A DNA stretch of 64,000 bases from Teretinema sp942493045. Its GTDB lineage: Bacteria > Spirochaetota > Spirochaetia > Treponematales > Treponemataceae. Made by a program: the position numbers and the translations under genes. A model generated the notes under the pieces. That model searched no databases. It was not told the DNA's origin and saw only the letters and a list, made by a program, of their open reading frames with translations. The DNA is taken from the NCBI GenBank assembly GCA_942493045.1, contig OW818665.1, forward strand, positions 1,860,001 through 1,924,000. Direction: 5' to 3'. Of this stretch, positions 11,573 through 25,246 are shown in pieces; the stretch's first letter is position 1, and the number at the start of each line of letters is the position of its first letter.

Positions 11573-11782
11573 ATTATCGTTTTTTCTCAAATCAAATCTC
11601 AGATTCTTCACCGGTGGTTCAAGCTCGCCCCTGCAGGCAATTCCGGCTCTCATCTGGTCCGTCAAAACGAAAGAGCTGCTTGCGCACCTCCTTTTTTTTG
11701 CCGTCCGTTCGACTCAAGAATAGTTTTACAACTTTACAACAGAAACTTTCATTTCTGCGTTTACGTTCCCTTCCCTATGTTG

Positions 11783-11794
11783 TGTCAAAGATCA
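11783..11794 (-). promoter_or_regulatory. boxA-like antitermination element before 23S (operon 1)
   Basis: TGATCTTTGACA on the minus strand, between tRNA-Ala and 23S, resembles rRNA boxA (GCTCTTTAACA type). An equivalent motif lies in the 16S leader and in operon 2. Assignment rests on motif and position only. Confidence 0.5.
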
Positions 11795-11825
11795 CATTCT
11801 TTTAATCCTGAGATTATCAGAATAT

Positions 11826-11899
11826 TGGAGATAAGGGGATTCGAACCCCTGACCTACGGCTTGCAAAGCCGCCGCTCTAGCCAGCTGAGCTATATCCCC
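11826..11899 (-). tRNA. tRNA-Ala (anticodon TGC)
   Basis: A 74-nt cloverleaf on the minus strand. The acceptor GGGGATA pairs with TATCTCC (one G-T), the D arm holds AGCTCAGCTGG, the anticodon loop contains TGC within CTTTGCAAG, and the T arm is GGGG-TTCGAAT-CCCC. No CCA is encoded. It sits in the 16S-23S spacer and is processed from the rRNA precursor. Confidence 0.96.
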
Positions 11900-11995
11900 A
11901 TAAATGACTTAAGTATTAAATAACACCTAGTCGGTATTAAAAAAAAGGAAAAGGGAAAGAAGGATAAAAGATTGTTAAAAGACAGTAATGAATTG

Positions 11996-12022
11996 CCCTG
12001 TGTACTTCAGGGACTTTTTTTT
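11996..12022 (+). terminator. Plus-strand terminator-like hairpin inside the 16S-23S spacer (operon 1)
   Basis: CCCTG-tgtactt-CAGGG followed by AC and eight T on the plus strand, opposite to rRNA transcription. The stem is only 5 bp, so activity is uncertain. It is conserved in operon 2 at 17834-17860. Confidence 0.4.
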
Positions 12023-12119
12023 GTGCGATATTTCGGGTTACCCCTTAATACCGCCAGAACAGGGTTCGTAAAAACGAATGTTCTGTTAACCTCATCCGCC
12101 AGGATGATGTTGCCTTTCT

Positions 12120-13665
<1,546 letters not shown>

Positions 13666-14000
13666 ATATTTCAAATGCCACTAGGGCATCTGATATCATT
13701 TGCGAGCCTCATCCCTTCAAATTTAATATTAAAGGAATTGTGTCTCCATACCTTTTCAGATACTTCAAACACGGCTTGTATCAATGTCTTTTTCGAACCT
13801 CACCATCTGACTTCAGGCATTCCCATTTCTGGAAATATCTATTTATCAAATAGCGTCCTTCTTTCCCTTCCCTTTATTATCAAAGACCATTCGCTGTACC
13901 GGCTTTCGCTCCAGTACTTCGTATTGTTTACCCGCTTCCCTCGGCTTTTGCCGTAGAGGCGAGTGAATCGACTATAATCTATTTCTGTTTATCTCGTCAA
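13666..14000 (-). promoter_or_regulatory. rRNA operon 1 promoter and 16S leader
   Basis: -35 TTGACG at 13995-14000, 18-bp spacer, -10 TATAGT at 13971-13976; transcription starts near 13964. The leader of about 300 nt begins with a small hairpin (CGGC-aaaa-GCCG) and carries a boxA-like ATGGTCTTTGATA at 13878-13890. It is almost identical to the operon 2 leader; identity ends just upstream of the -10. The further stretch 14001-14065 holds only the T-run after the operon 2 5S gene and an A/T-rich segment. Confidence 0.75.
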
Positions 14001-14065
14001 GAGGTTTTTCAACTTCTTTTCACTTTTTTTTAAGTTCTATTCAGTTTCAGGCTATAAAATAAAAA

Positions 14066-14180
14066 AAGCCTGGCAGCTTCCTACTTTCCCACTTTGCAGC
14101 AGTATCATCGGCGTTAGAGAGCTTGACTTCCGTGTTCGGGATGGGAACGGGTATTACCTCTCCACTATGGCCACCAGGCA
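14066..14180 (-). rRNA. rrf: 5S ribosomal RNA (operon 2)
   Basis: Same structure as the operon 1 copy, with GCCTGG/CCAGGC terminal pairing and a T-run directly after the 3' end. It lies only about 65 bp upstream of the operon 1 promoter, so the two operons are head-to-tail. Confidence 0.93.
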
Positions 14181-14455
14181 TTATTAACATAATGTAATGC
14201 AGAACTGATGTTCTGCCAGAGAATTATGAAATAATTCTCCCAGGTGCGGAACGCAAATTCCGCGGAACGAACCTCAGTGAGATTCATCCCTGCTTATTTT
14301 TATTACAGGTTTGCTTCCTGACTAAATAACTAACACTCATTACGAGTTTCATTATTTAGCTTAAAATCCTTCAGTACTAACAATGGTTATATTAAAACAG
14401 GTATGTCACCTGTTTTAACGGAACGTAAAAAAGTTGTAATGAAAAACGATAATAT
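14181..14455 (-). other. 23S-5S spacer of operon 2, hairpin array
   Basis: No gene. Four good hairpins follow one another: 14199-14216 (7-bp stem), 14219-14239 (9 bp), 14246-14263 (6 bp) and 14392-14418 (11 bp); a longer-range TAAATAA/TTATTTA pair lies around 14323-14358. The sequence is unrelated to the shorter spacer of operon 1 (8468-8582). Confidence 0.7.
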
Positions 14456-17419
<2,964 letters not shown>

Positions 17420-17629
17420 ATTATCGTTTTTTCTCAAATCAAATCTCAGATTTTTCGCCGGTGGTTCAAGCTCGCCCCTGCAGGCAATTCCGGCTCTCAT
17501 CTGGTCCGTCAAAACGAAAGAGCTGCTTGCGCACCTCCTTTTTTTTGCCGTCCGTTCGACTCAAGAATAGTTTTACAACTTTACAACAGAAACTTTCATT
17601 TCTGCGTTTACGTTCCCTTCCCTATGTTG

Positions 17630-17641
17630 TGTCAAAGATCA
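17630..17641 (-). promoter_or_regulatory. boxA-like element before 23S (operon 2)
   Basis: TGATCTTTGACA on the minus strand, identical to the operon 1 element. It marks the point where the two spacers begin to diverge into different tRNA cassettes. Confidence 0.5.
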
Positions 17642-17700
17642 ATCGCGACGGGCTTTCTCTTTCGAAAAAACTTACGCGTCAGTACTTGCGTACCGTTTAC

Positions 17701-17774
17701 TGGGCCTGATTAGAGTTGAACTAATGACCCCTTCCTTATCAGAGAAGTGCTCTAACCGACTGAGCTACAGGCCC
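17701..17774 (-). tRNA. tRNA-Ile (anticodon GAT)
   Basis: A 74-nt cloverleaf on the minus strand. The acceptor GGGCCTG pairs with CAGGCCC, the D arm holds AGCTCAGTCGG, the anticodon loop is CTGATAA with anticodon GAT, and the T loop is TTCAACT. No CCA is encoded. It occupies the spacer position used by tRNA-Ala in operon 1. Confidence 0.96.
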
Positions 17775-17833
17775 ATATAAAAAAGGAAAAGGGAAAGAAG
17801 GATAAAAGATTGTTAAAAGACAGTAATGAATTG

Positions 17834-17860
17834 CCCTGTGTACTTCAGGGACTTTTTTTT
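17834..17860 (+). terminator. Plus-strand terminator-like hairpin inside the 16S-23S spacer (operon 2)
   Basis: Same CCCTG/CAGGG hairpin and eight-T run as at 11996-12022, opposite to rRNA transcription. Weak 5-bp stem. Confidence 0.4.
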
Positions 17861-17955
17861 GTGCGATATTTCGGGTTACCCCTTAATACCGCCAGAACAC
17901 GTTCGTGAGAACAATATTCTGTTAACCTCATCCGCCAGGATGATGTTGCCTTTCT

Positions 17956-19502
<1,547 letters not shown>

Positions 19503-19837
19503 ATATTTCAAATGCCACTAGGGCATCTGATATCATTTGCGAGCCTCATCCCTTCAAATTTAATATTAAAGGAATTGTGTCTCCATACCTTTTCAGATAC
19601 TTCAAACACGGCTTGTATCAATGTCTTTTTCGAACCTCACCATCTGACTTCAGGCATTCCCATCTCTGGAAATATCTATTTATCAAATAGCGTCCTTCTT
19701 TCCCTTCCCTTTATTATCAAAGACCATTCGCTGTACCGGCTTTCGCTCCAGTACTTCGTATTGTTTACCCGCTTCCCTCGGCTTTTGCCGTAGAGGCGAG
19801 TGAATCGACTATATCACGGTTCTTAACACTTCGTCAA
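19503..19837 (-). promoter_or_regulatory. rRNA operon 2 promoter and 16S leader
   Basis: -35 TTGACG at 19832-19837, 18-bp spacer, -10 TATAGT at 19808-19813; the hexamers and spacing are identical to operon 1 although the spacer sequence differs. The leader of about 300 nt has the boxA-like motif at 19715-19727. Two promoters with the same boxes and unlike spacers strengthen the assignment. Confidence 0.78.
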
Positions 19838-20056
19838 TCACTTTTTGAAGTAATTTCAGATTTTTATTTTCTAAAACCAAAACGGCATCAGCCGTTCAGT
19901 ATCAGATGCGAGAAATATCAGCATTTGCTGGATTTTTCTTCTTGCCGCGATTTGACTGTTGTCCGTCCGGTCTCGCCGCGAGGTAATTTATACACTCTAT
20001 CAGCTAATTGGTCAAGCGAAAAATGAACAACCGTAATAAGTAATTACACTATCGTA
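19838..20056. other. Intergenic region upstream of rRNA operon 2
   Basis: No gene seen. It contains the putative pgsA terminator near 19875-19897 and a weak hairpin around 19921-19937 (CAGC-attt-GCTG). The A/T-rich stretch next to the -35 box could serve as an UP element for the rRNA promoter, which is inference. Confidence 0.5.
19874..19897 (-). terminator. Probable terminator of pgsA
   Basis: On the minus strand AACGGC-tgat-GCCGTT is followed by TTGGTTTT. It lies about 160 nt past the pgsA stop codon and before the rRNA promoter. Confidence 0.5.
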
Positions 20057-20662
20057 TTAACTGCGTTTTCCGGACAAAGTTTCCGGACTGGAAAGTTTTC
20101 TATAATAGAAGACATAATCCAGAAAAGAGAAAACCGACACCAGCACGGCTAACGAATACACCACCATATTTACGACAGGAAGCACAGTGATCTGCCCCGG
20201 AACAGTAAGACCAAGCCGGGCAAGCGCTTCCAGAACCAGCGAAATTGACGCACCCGTTATATAGAGAACTGTTTTTGTCTTGCCGCCTTTGCGCGCGCCC
20301 ATGGCTACACCCTTACGCAACGCCATCATCCGTAAAAACATAATCCCCATTTCGCGATACAGGATGATCATGAAAAAAACGGCAGGCAAATAACCGGAAA
20401 GAACAAAACAGAATAAAACGGTAATATTAGCCAGAACGTCGGCAAAAGGATCGAATATCTTTCCAAAATCACTGACTTCATGATTCTTGCGCGCGAAATA
20501 GCCATCCAGATAGTCGGTAAACTCCATAAATATGAATAACGGAATCGCGATCAGAATAGTAATTTGGGACCCGGTACCGGTCCATTCCGCGAAAAAAAAG
20601 AGAGAAAAGAAAACCGGAGCCAAAGCAATACGCAAAGCCGTAAAAAAATCTGCTATTTTCAT
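20057..20662 (-). CDS. pgsA: CDP-diacylglycerol-glycerol-3-phosphate 3-phosphatidyltransferase
   Basis: Membrane enzyme making phosphatidylglycerol phosphate from CDP-diacylglycerol. The full CDP-alcohol phosphotransferase signature D-x2-DG-x2-AR-x8-G-x3-D-x3-D is present, starting at DYLDGYFAR near residue 50 and ending at FGKIFDPFAD. The 201-residue length and several hydrophobic helices fit PgsA. The specific substrate is inferred, since the signature alone does not fix it. There is no Shine-Dalgarno; a -10-like GATATT ends exactly 6 nt before the ATG and a TTGACA lies 17 bp further up, so the mRNA is probably leaderless. Its promoter overlaps that of the divergent relative at 20714. Confidence 0.85.
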   Translation of the reverse strand: MKIADFFTALRIALAPVFFSLFFFAEWTGTGSQITILIAIPLFIFMEFTDYLDGYFARKNHEVSDFGKIFDPFADVLANITVLFCFVLSGYLPAVFFMIILYREMGIMFLRMMALRKGVAMGARKGGKTKTVLYITGASISLVLEALARLGLTVPGQITVLPVVNMVVYSLAVLVSVFSFLDYVFYYRKLSSPETLSGKRS

Positions 20663-20668
20663 CTAATA

Positions 20669-20697
20669 AATATCCTATTTGACAAAGGAAGTGTCAA
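20669..20697 (-). promoter_or_regulatory. pgsA promoter (overlaps divergent promoter)
   Basis: Minus-strand TTGACA at 20692-20697, 17-bp spacer, GATATT at 20669-20674, then TATTAG and the ATG. The -35 of the plus-strand promoter (20679-20684) lies inside this spacer. Confidence 0.6.
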
Positions 20698-20707
20698 GCT
20701 ATACACT
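20679..20707 (+). promoter_or_regulatory. Promoter of the divergent CDP-alcohol transferase (overlaps pgsA promoter)
   Basis: Perfect TTGACA at 20679-20684, 17-bp spacer, TACACT at 20702-20707, then GAACCG and the ATG at 20714. The two -35 boxes form an inverted repeat TTGACA-N7-TGTCAA. Confidence 0.6.
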
Positions 20708-20713
20708 GAACCG

Positions 20714-21496
20714 ATGGAAAAGAGCATTGCCAGAACGATTTTGGCCAATACTGCCGTTCAGCTCCTTTTTATCATTCTGGTGTCTCTCTGGTCAGAGATA
20801 GGCCTTTCCGAGCTGTTTTCCTTCTGCTCAATGTCGATTATCTTCCACTTTGCCCTGTACTTCTTTCTGCTGCGTTTTAAGTCTGATTTTTATAATCAGT
20901 CAACCGGAAAACAGCTTAAAAAAATTAATACCGCGAATAAAGTAACCCTTTTACGGGTCAGCAGCATACCCACCATCGCATTTCTACTCTACTATAGAGA
21001 AATCGACCGGATCCAGATATTACTGCCCGTTTTACTTGTGCTAATCTTCTTGACTGACACTTTTGACGGCCAAATCGCCCGCAGACGCAAACAAATTACC
21101 ACCATGGGCAGCATGCTGGACTCGATCAGTGATTATTCTTTACTCGCGTTGATCTCGATTGTTTACTTCATAAGCGGTATTGTGCCAAAATGGTTCTTCT
21201 ACCTGATCTTTGCCCGCCTTTTTTTCCAGGCGGCCGGAATGTTTCTTTTTATTCTGCTGAAAAAACCCATACAAACCACTTCCACCATCGGCGGTAAGAT
21301 TACTATCGCAACCACCATGGTCTTATATGTAATAGAACTGTTCCGCTTGTTTTTACCGCTGGAATTCGCGCCGGCCTTCATCGTGTTTGAATATCTCTGC
21401 GGCGCCATCATCCTGGTTTTCTCTTTCGAGAAGGCGGTAATCTTTTACCGGAGATGGAAACAGAGCGTCGACTTACCCGGCGACGCTAAGGTTTAA
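20714..21496 (+). CDS. CDP-alcohol phosphatidyltransferase family protein
   Basis: Integral membrane protein of 260 residues. Two extra N-terminal hydrophobic segments (about residues 10-55) precede the catalytic domain with an intact signature, DTFDGQIAR-x8-G-SML-D-SIS-D, near residue 115. It therefore joins a phosphoalcohol to a CDP-activated lipid or related donor, but the substrate cannot be told from sequence alone; phosphatidylinositol, phosphatidylcholine or a cardiolipin-type product are all possible. The start is the ATG at 20714; the open frame continues upstream but would overlap the divergent pgsA. No Shine-Dalgarno is positioned for it, and the -10 box is 6 nt before the ATG. Confidence 0.8.
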   Translation: MEKSIARTILANTAVQLLFIILVSLWSEIGLSELFSFCSMSIIFHFALYFFLLRFKSDFYNQSTGKQLKKINTANKVTLLRVSSIPTIAFLLYYREIDRIQILLPVLLVLIFLTDTFDGQIARRRKQITTMGSMLDSISDYSLLALISIVYFISGIVPKWFFYLIFARLFFQAAGMFLFILLKKPIQTTSTIGGKITIATTMVLYVIELFRLFLPLEFAPAFIVFEYLCGAIILVFSFEKAVIFYRRWKQSVDLPGDAKV

Positions 21497-21509
21497 CCCG
21501 TAAAACTGC

Positions 21510-22331
21510 TCAAGGATAGGATTTATAGTCCTGTACGATACTGATAGCCGAGGTAATCTTCTTGCCGGGCGCCAGAGACCGGGCAACAGCGAGGGCGCTC
21601 TCGATTACCGAGGCCGAATCAGCTACTCCGTGCAGCACTATTTCATTCTCCGTGGCGGTAGCTTCCAGGAAATGTACCGGTAATTTGAGCTGGAATACAA
21701 TGTGGTTGACCATTTTCTGAGCTTCCAGTAGTTCATGAACTCTGGTAACGCCCGCTGACTCCTGACCCGCCGTTATAGACCGCGAAGCCGCGTAACGGAT
21801 TAAATCCGCGGCTGTTTCCGCCGTAATGGTATCGGTATTCAATATCATATGATAGCTGGAGGCGGCGTCATCATCTATATTGAAGAAACACTTATGAAAA
21901 CCACGCCGGTTTTCATCACTCTCCGTAAGCAGAGCCTGGGCTTTTTTCTCAGGCCAGGAAAATTCCTGCATCAGACGATACACCCGAACCGGGTCGGAAG
22001 CGCACAGCCGCACCGCATAACAGCCGGGAACGTCTTTCAAAATGGCAAAGCCGCCCCTGCCGATAAAAACGCAGTTTCCATCTTTGGCCCTTTCCAGCAC
22101 TGCCTGCCGTAAATAGTCAAAATACTCATCCCGATCCCTCGCCAGGGAAGCCCAGAATCCCGGCTTACGTTCATCATACTTGTGCAGTTTCTCCGGCGAC
22201 AGGCCCAAGGCCAGCAAATCCTGTTCCAGTAATTTACGATTAATAAAAGAGTACCCTAAACTTCTGGCTAGTTCCGAAGCAACCTCATCGCCATAAGCGG
22301 CAATTTGACGCGAAACAGTAATAATTGCCAT
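21510..22331 (-). CDS. Cytidylate-kinase-like protein with a C-terminal BON-like domain
   Basis: A 273-residue protein. The first 180 residues resemble the cytidylate kinase-like family: ITVSRQ at the start, GYSFINRKLL, and FIGRGGFAILKD around residue 95. The glycine-rich P-loop after ITVSRQ is degenerate (IAAYGDEVA), so phosphate binding may be altered or lost. From about residue 205 the pattern NHIVFQLKL, ENEIVLHGVADS, SALAVARSLAPGKK and SAISIV looks like a BON domain, a small fold often linked to membranes or osmotic stress. AAGGAGG lies before the ATG. Function is unknown. It is divergent from the NUDIX gene and convergent with the CDP-alcohol transferase. Confidence 0.7.
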   Translation of the reverse strand: MAIITVSRQIAAYGDEVASELARSLGYSFINRKLLEQDLLALGLSPEKLHKYDERKPGFWASLARDRDEYFDYLRQAVLERAKDGNCVFIGRGGFAILKDVPGCYAVRLCASDPVRVYRLMQEFSWPEKKAQALLTESDENRRGFHKCFFNIDDDAASSYHMILNTDTITAETAADLIRYAASRSITAGQESAGVTRVHELLEAQKMVNHIVFQLKLPVHFLEATATENEIVLHGVADSASVIESALAVARSLAPGKKITSAISIVQDYKSYP

Positions 22332-22427
22332 ATCGGACCTCCTTATCCTGGTGTATTATTCATAAAAGGTAGTACACCCGAACTAAGCATAAGACTCAGC
22401 GACCGATCTGTCAAAGGAGTTACCGAC

Positions 22428-22994
22428 GTGAGCGAGAAAAAAATCGAATGGATTCCCGGAGAAAGGACACCTGTTTTTTCCAGTCGGGTTTTTAATGTTA
22501 ATCAGATACAAAGCACCGCTCCGGATGAAAGTACCGGTAGTTTTCTGGTACTGGAGGCCCACGACTGGGTAATTACCGTTCCGGTTCTGAACCAAGCGAC
22601 GAATCCCATTTTTCTGATGGTCAGGCAATGGCGGCATGGATCCGCCGCATTGAGCACGGAATTTCCGGGCGGGGTGATGGATGATGGCGAAACACCCGAA
22701 GAAGCCGCGCATCGCGAACTACTCGAAGAAACCGGCTACGAATGCCGAAAAATGACACATCTTGCCTCCGTTTCTCCGAATCCGGCTATCATGGCGAACA
22801 CCTGCCACATTTTCATGGCTGAAGACCTGCATTTGACCAGCAGTCAGGACCCGGACGCCGATGAATTTATCAATGTCTTTCAGATGCCTGTTGTGGAGAT
22901 CGTCCAAAAAATGGGCAGCGCGGAATTCCGCCATAGTCTGATGGGAACGGCACTCTTTCTGTTTCTTAAAGAAAAAGGGTACATCACCGTGTGA
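22428..22994 (+). CDS. NUDIX hydrolase (ADP-ribose pyrophosphatase-like)
   Basis: A 188-residue enzyme hydrolysing nucleoside diphosphates linked to another group. The Nudix box G-x5-E-x7-REL-x-EE-x-G is complete: GVMDDGETPEEAAHRELLEETGY, near residues 84-106. The upstream sheet MVRQWRHGSAALSTEFPGG resembles ADP-ribose or nucleotide-sugar pyrophosphatases (NudF/ADPRase type), but substrate specificity is not certain. The GTG at 22428 is chosen because AAGGAG lies 8 nt upstream; earlier in-frame starts lack one. It ends 43 nt from the convergent LysM-like gene. Confidence 0.85.
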   Translation: MSEKKIEWIPGERTPVFSSRVFNVNQIQSTAPDESTGSFLVLEAHDWVITVPVLNQATNPIFLMVRQWRHGSAALSTEFPGGVMDDGETPEEAAHRELLEETGYECRKMTHLASVSPNPAIMANTCHIFMAEDLHLTSSQDPDADEFINVFQMPVVEIVQKMGSAEFRHSLMGTALFLFLKEKGYITV

Positions 22995-23037
22995 ACGGCA
23001 ACATACCCTTTCCCTGTCTTAGTCTTGTAGGCAAAGA

Positions 23038-23751
23038 TTATCTGGCGGAAGTCACGTCCTTGAAGGATTCGTACTTGTTTTTCGGATCATAGATACCTTC
23101 ACGGTATTCGCCCTTCAGGCTGGGAATCCGCATAATCATACCGGGCATGATCAGATGCGGATTGGTCCGCTGGCGGAGCAGGTCCAGGTTGTTTTGATAC
23201 AGCTCCTGCCATTTAAAGGGGTCTCCGTATATGGCTGGCAAGGCCGCTACATTCCAGAAACAGTCACGGGTCAGCTGCCAGCGGTCAACACGGTAGTAAG
23301 CCGGCAGCGGAATGATCTCGCGTATTCCTTCCAGAGCCTGAATGGCCGCGAGGGCGTAGCGGGTTGCGTCGGCGAACTGCTCGGCGTCGAAGGCTGAAGA
23401 ACCGCTGGCCACAGAAGACTGGGCGCTGGCAAAGGCTGTGGGGAAATTCCGCTCAGCCTTCAATTCCTCGGCCCAAGCCAAACGGGTCCGCGCCCGTTGC
23501 AAAGCCTCTTCGGCTTCGGCTCGAGCGAGCATTTTTCGAATAAAAGCCTCAGAGAGTTCGGCGTTTTTTTGAGCTTCGGTGGCGTACTCGACAGCGGTAT
23601 CGTAATCACCCTCGTCATAAGCAGTGGCAGCCATCGCGCTATACATCCGGCTCTGGCGCTGGAACTCATTATTATCGTAACTGATAGCTCCAAGCGGGAG
23701 CAGGCCGCCGAGCAGCATAACCATCGTAATAAAGAATACTGACTTTTTCAT
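23038..23751 (-). CDS. Exported protein with helical repeats and a LysM-like C-terminus
   Basis: A 237-residue protein with an N-terminal signal peptide (KKSVFFITMVMLLGGLLPLGA), so likely periplasmic. Residues 30-140 are alanine-rich helices of TPR-like character (TAYDEGDYDTAVEYATEA). The C-terminal part, from about residue 155, reads like a divergent LysM peptidoglycan-binding domain: YRVDRWQLTRDCFWNVAALPAIYG, WQELYQNN, NPHLIMPGMIMRIP. Its start overlaps the stop of the upstream lipoprotein gene (ATGA), so the two are translationally coupled and probably work together at the cell envelope. LysM is inferred by pattern. Confidence 0.75.
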   Translation of the reverse strand: MKKSVFFITMVMLLGGLLPLGAISYDNNEFQRQSRMYSAMAATAYDEGDYDTAVEYATEAQKNAELSEAFIRKMLARAEAEEALQRARTRLAWAEELKAERNFPTAFASAQSSVASGSSAFDAEQFADATRYALAAIQALEGIREIIPLPAYYRVDRWQLTRDCFWNVAALPAIYGDPFKWQELYQNNLDLLRQRTNPHLIMPGMIMRIPSLKGEYREGIYDPKNKYESFKDVTSAR

Positions 23752-24896
23752 TGTACTTCCTCCTCTTGGGCAGCGTCCGCATCCGGAAGCGGTTCTTCCT
23801 CAAATCCGGGAGTTCCTTCAGGCAGCGGCGCTATCTGATCGGCTTCCTGAGCCAGAGCGGAGGTGGCAGCCTGTTTATTGCGGGCAGCCTCAATAGCCAG
23901 ATCGGCGGCGTTGCGCTTCAGGGTTACTTCCTGATACACCGTGGTAAAGGCGACGGTAGAGTCGGAATAGGAGGTGTAAGCCAGTTCATAGTCCTTGGCG
24001 GTCGCGGCATTCTCACCGTTCTGATAGAGAGCGGCAGCCTCATCGTATGCGGCTTTCATGGTCCGCTGAGCGCGGATTGAGTCGCAGAGGGCGCGCACTT
24101 CATCGGCCCGCAGAACCATGTCCTCGGTCTTCAGCCGGTAACCTTCATTTTTAACCTGATAGAACAGGGCCACGGACTCTTCCATGGCCGAAAGCGATTC
24201 AGCGTGCATGGTGCCGTAAATCGTCAATGATTCTGTATATTTGACACCGGCGTCACGGTAGGCATCGGGCATCAGCGCGGCAAAATCATTGCGATCAATC
24301 TTGTTCTTAAGCTCGGCGGCCTCCCGTCCCTTGATGAGGGTACGGTACTGCAGAATGGCCAGATTGGCGGAATTATAGGCGGCCTCATAATCGCCGTCAG
24401 CGCGTTTGGTACGGGCGGTCGTTCCGGTAGCGTCCGCCAGAGCGAATTGCTCCGGATAATAGGCCTGGGCGTTCACGTCGATGGCCGCCTGGCGCATGGC
24501 CGCCACTTCATTTTCCAGTTCGGTTGAGAGTGCCTGCATCGAAGACAGCTTGAGGGCCTCGTACTGACTGATAGCCAGGGTTATCTTTTCAGTGGCTACC
24601 GCGGAATCTTTTCCATAGGCGTCCAGACCGGCCTGGCGGGTCGCTTCGGCCACGCCCCATTCAGTTGGATTATGCTTATCAATTCCATATTTGACGCATT
24701 CATTGCGCAGCGCTTCCATCTTATCACGCAGAGCAACCAGAGCCGCGTCCGGCGTTGTGTCTGCCGGAACGACAGTCGCGACCGTTGTGTCGGGAGCAGT
24801 TTCCGGAGTTTCCTTCGGGGTTGTTTTACAGCCGGCAATTGCCAGTACCAGCAACAGCGGCAACAGTACTAATATTAAGGGTCTCATTTTTTTCAT
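23748..24896 (-). CDS. Lipoprotein with helical repeats
   Basis: A 382-residue lipoprotein: a positively charged start, a hydrophobic segment and the lipobox LAIAGC with Cys near residue 22. A Thr/Pro/Glu-rich linker follows. Most of the rest is alanine-rich helix with repeated Y-E-A-A-Y type segments (DGDYEAAYNSANLAILQY, AKDYELAYTSYSDS), resembling degenerate TPRs. The C-terminus is very acidic. GGAGGT lies before the ATG. It is first in a two-gene operon with the LysM-like protein (4-nt overlap), suggesting an envelope complex. I cannot assign a function. Confidence 0.75.
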   Translation of the reverse strand: MKKMRPLILVLLPLLLVLAIAGCKTTPKETPETAPDTTVATVVPADTTPDAALVALRDKMEALRNECVKYGIDKHNPTEWGVAEATRQAGLDAYGKDSAVATEKITLAISQYEALKLSSMQALSTELENEVAAMRQAAIDVNAQAYYPEQFALADATGTTARTKRADGDYEAAYNSANLAILQYRTLIKGREAAELKNKIDRNDFAALMPDAYRDAGVKYTESLTIYGTMHAESLSAMEESVALFYQVKNEGYRLKTEDMVLRADEVRALCDSIRAQRTMKAAYDEAAALYQNGENAATAKDYELAYTSYSDSTVAFTTVYQEVTLKRNAADLAIEAARNKQAATSALAQEADQIAPLPEGTPGFEEEPLPDADAAQEEEVQ

Positions 24897-25011
24897 TCAA
24901 ACCTCCAACAGTGGTGCCTCAACGATACACTGAAATCAGGCATTTTACAACAATTTTTCTTTTACACCCTGTGGTATAATTGATAAACTGTGACTTACCG
25001 GAGGTTTAAAA

Positions 25012-25245
25012 ATGGCCGATGACTTTAGCTTCGAGATTGTGGAGAAACTTGGAATTTTATCGGAAAGCAAAAACGGATGGACGATGGAACTTAACACAGT
25101 ATCCTGGGGCGGACGCCCGCCAAAGTATGATATCCGCAGCTGGTCCCCCGACCACCTTAAAATGGGCAAGGGTGTTACCATGACAGCCGAAGAACTGGCC
25201 GCCCTTAAAAAACTGCTGGGCGGCTTAACCGTCGGCGGTCAATAG
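25012..25245 (+). CDS. YdbC/PC4-like single-stranded nucleic-acid binding protein
   Basis: A 77-residue protein closely matching the YdbC family, bacterial homologues of the eukaryotic coactivator PC4 that bind ssDNA. Diagnostic segments are FSFEIVEKLGILSES, GWTMELNTVSWGGRPPKYDIR and W-x-PDHLKMGKGVTMT. GGAGGT precedes the ATG and a TATAAT lies at 24975-24980. It is a single-gene unit; its stop is 1 nt from the convergent rnhA stop. The biological role of the family in bacteria is poorly known. Confidence 0.85.
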   Translation: MADDFSFEIVEKLGILSESKNGWTMELNTVSWGGRPPKYDIRSWSPDHLKMGKGVTMTAEELAALKKLLGGLTVGGQ

Positions 25246-25246
25246 C

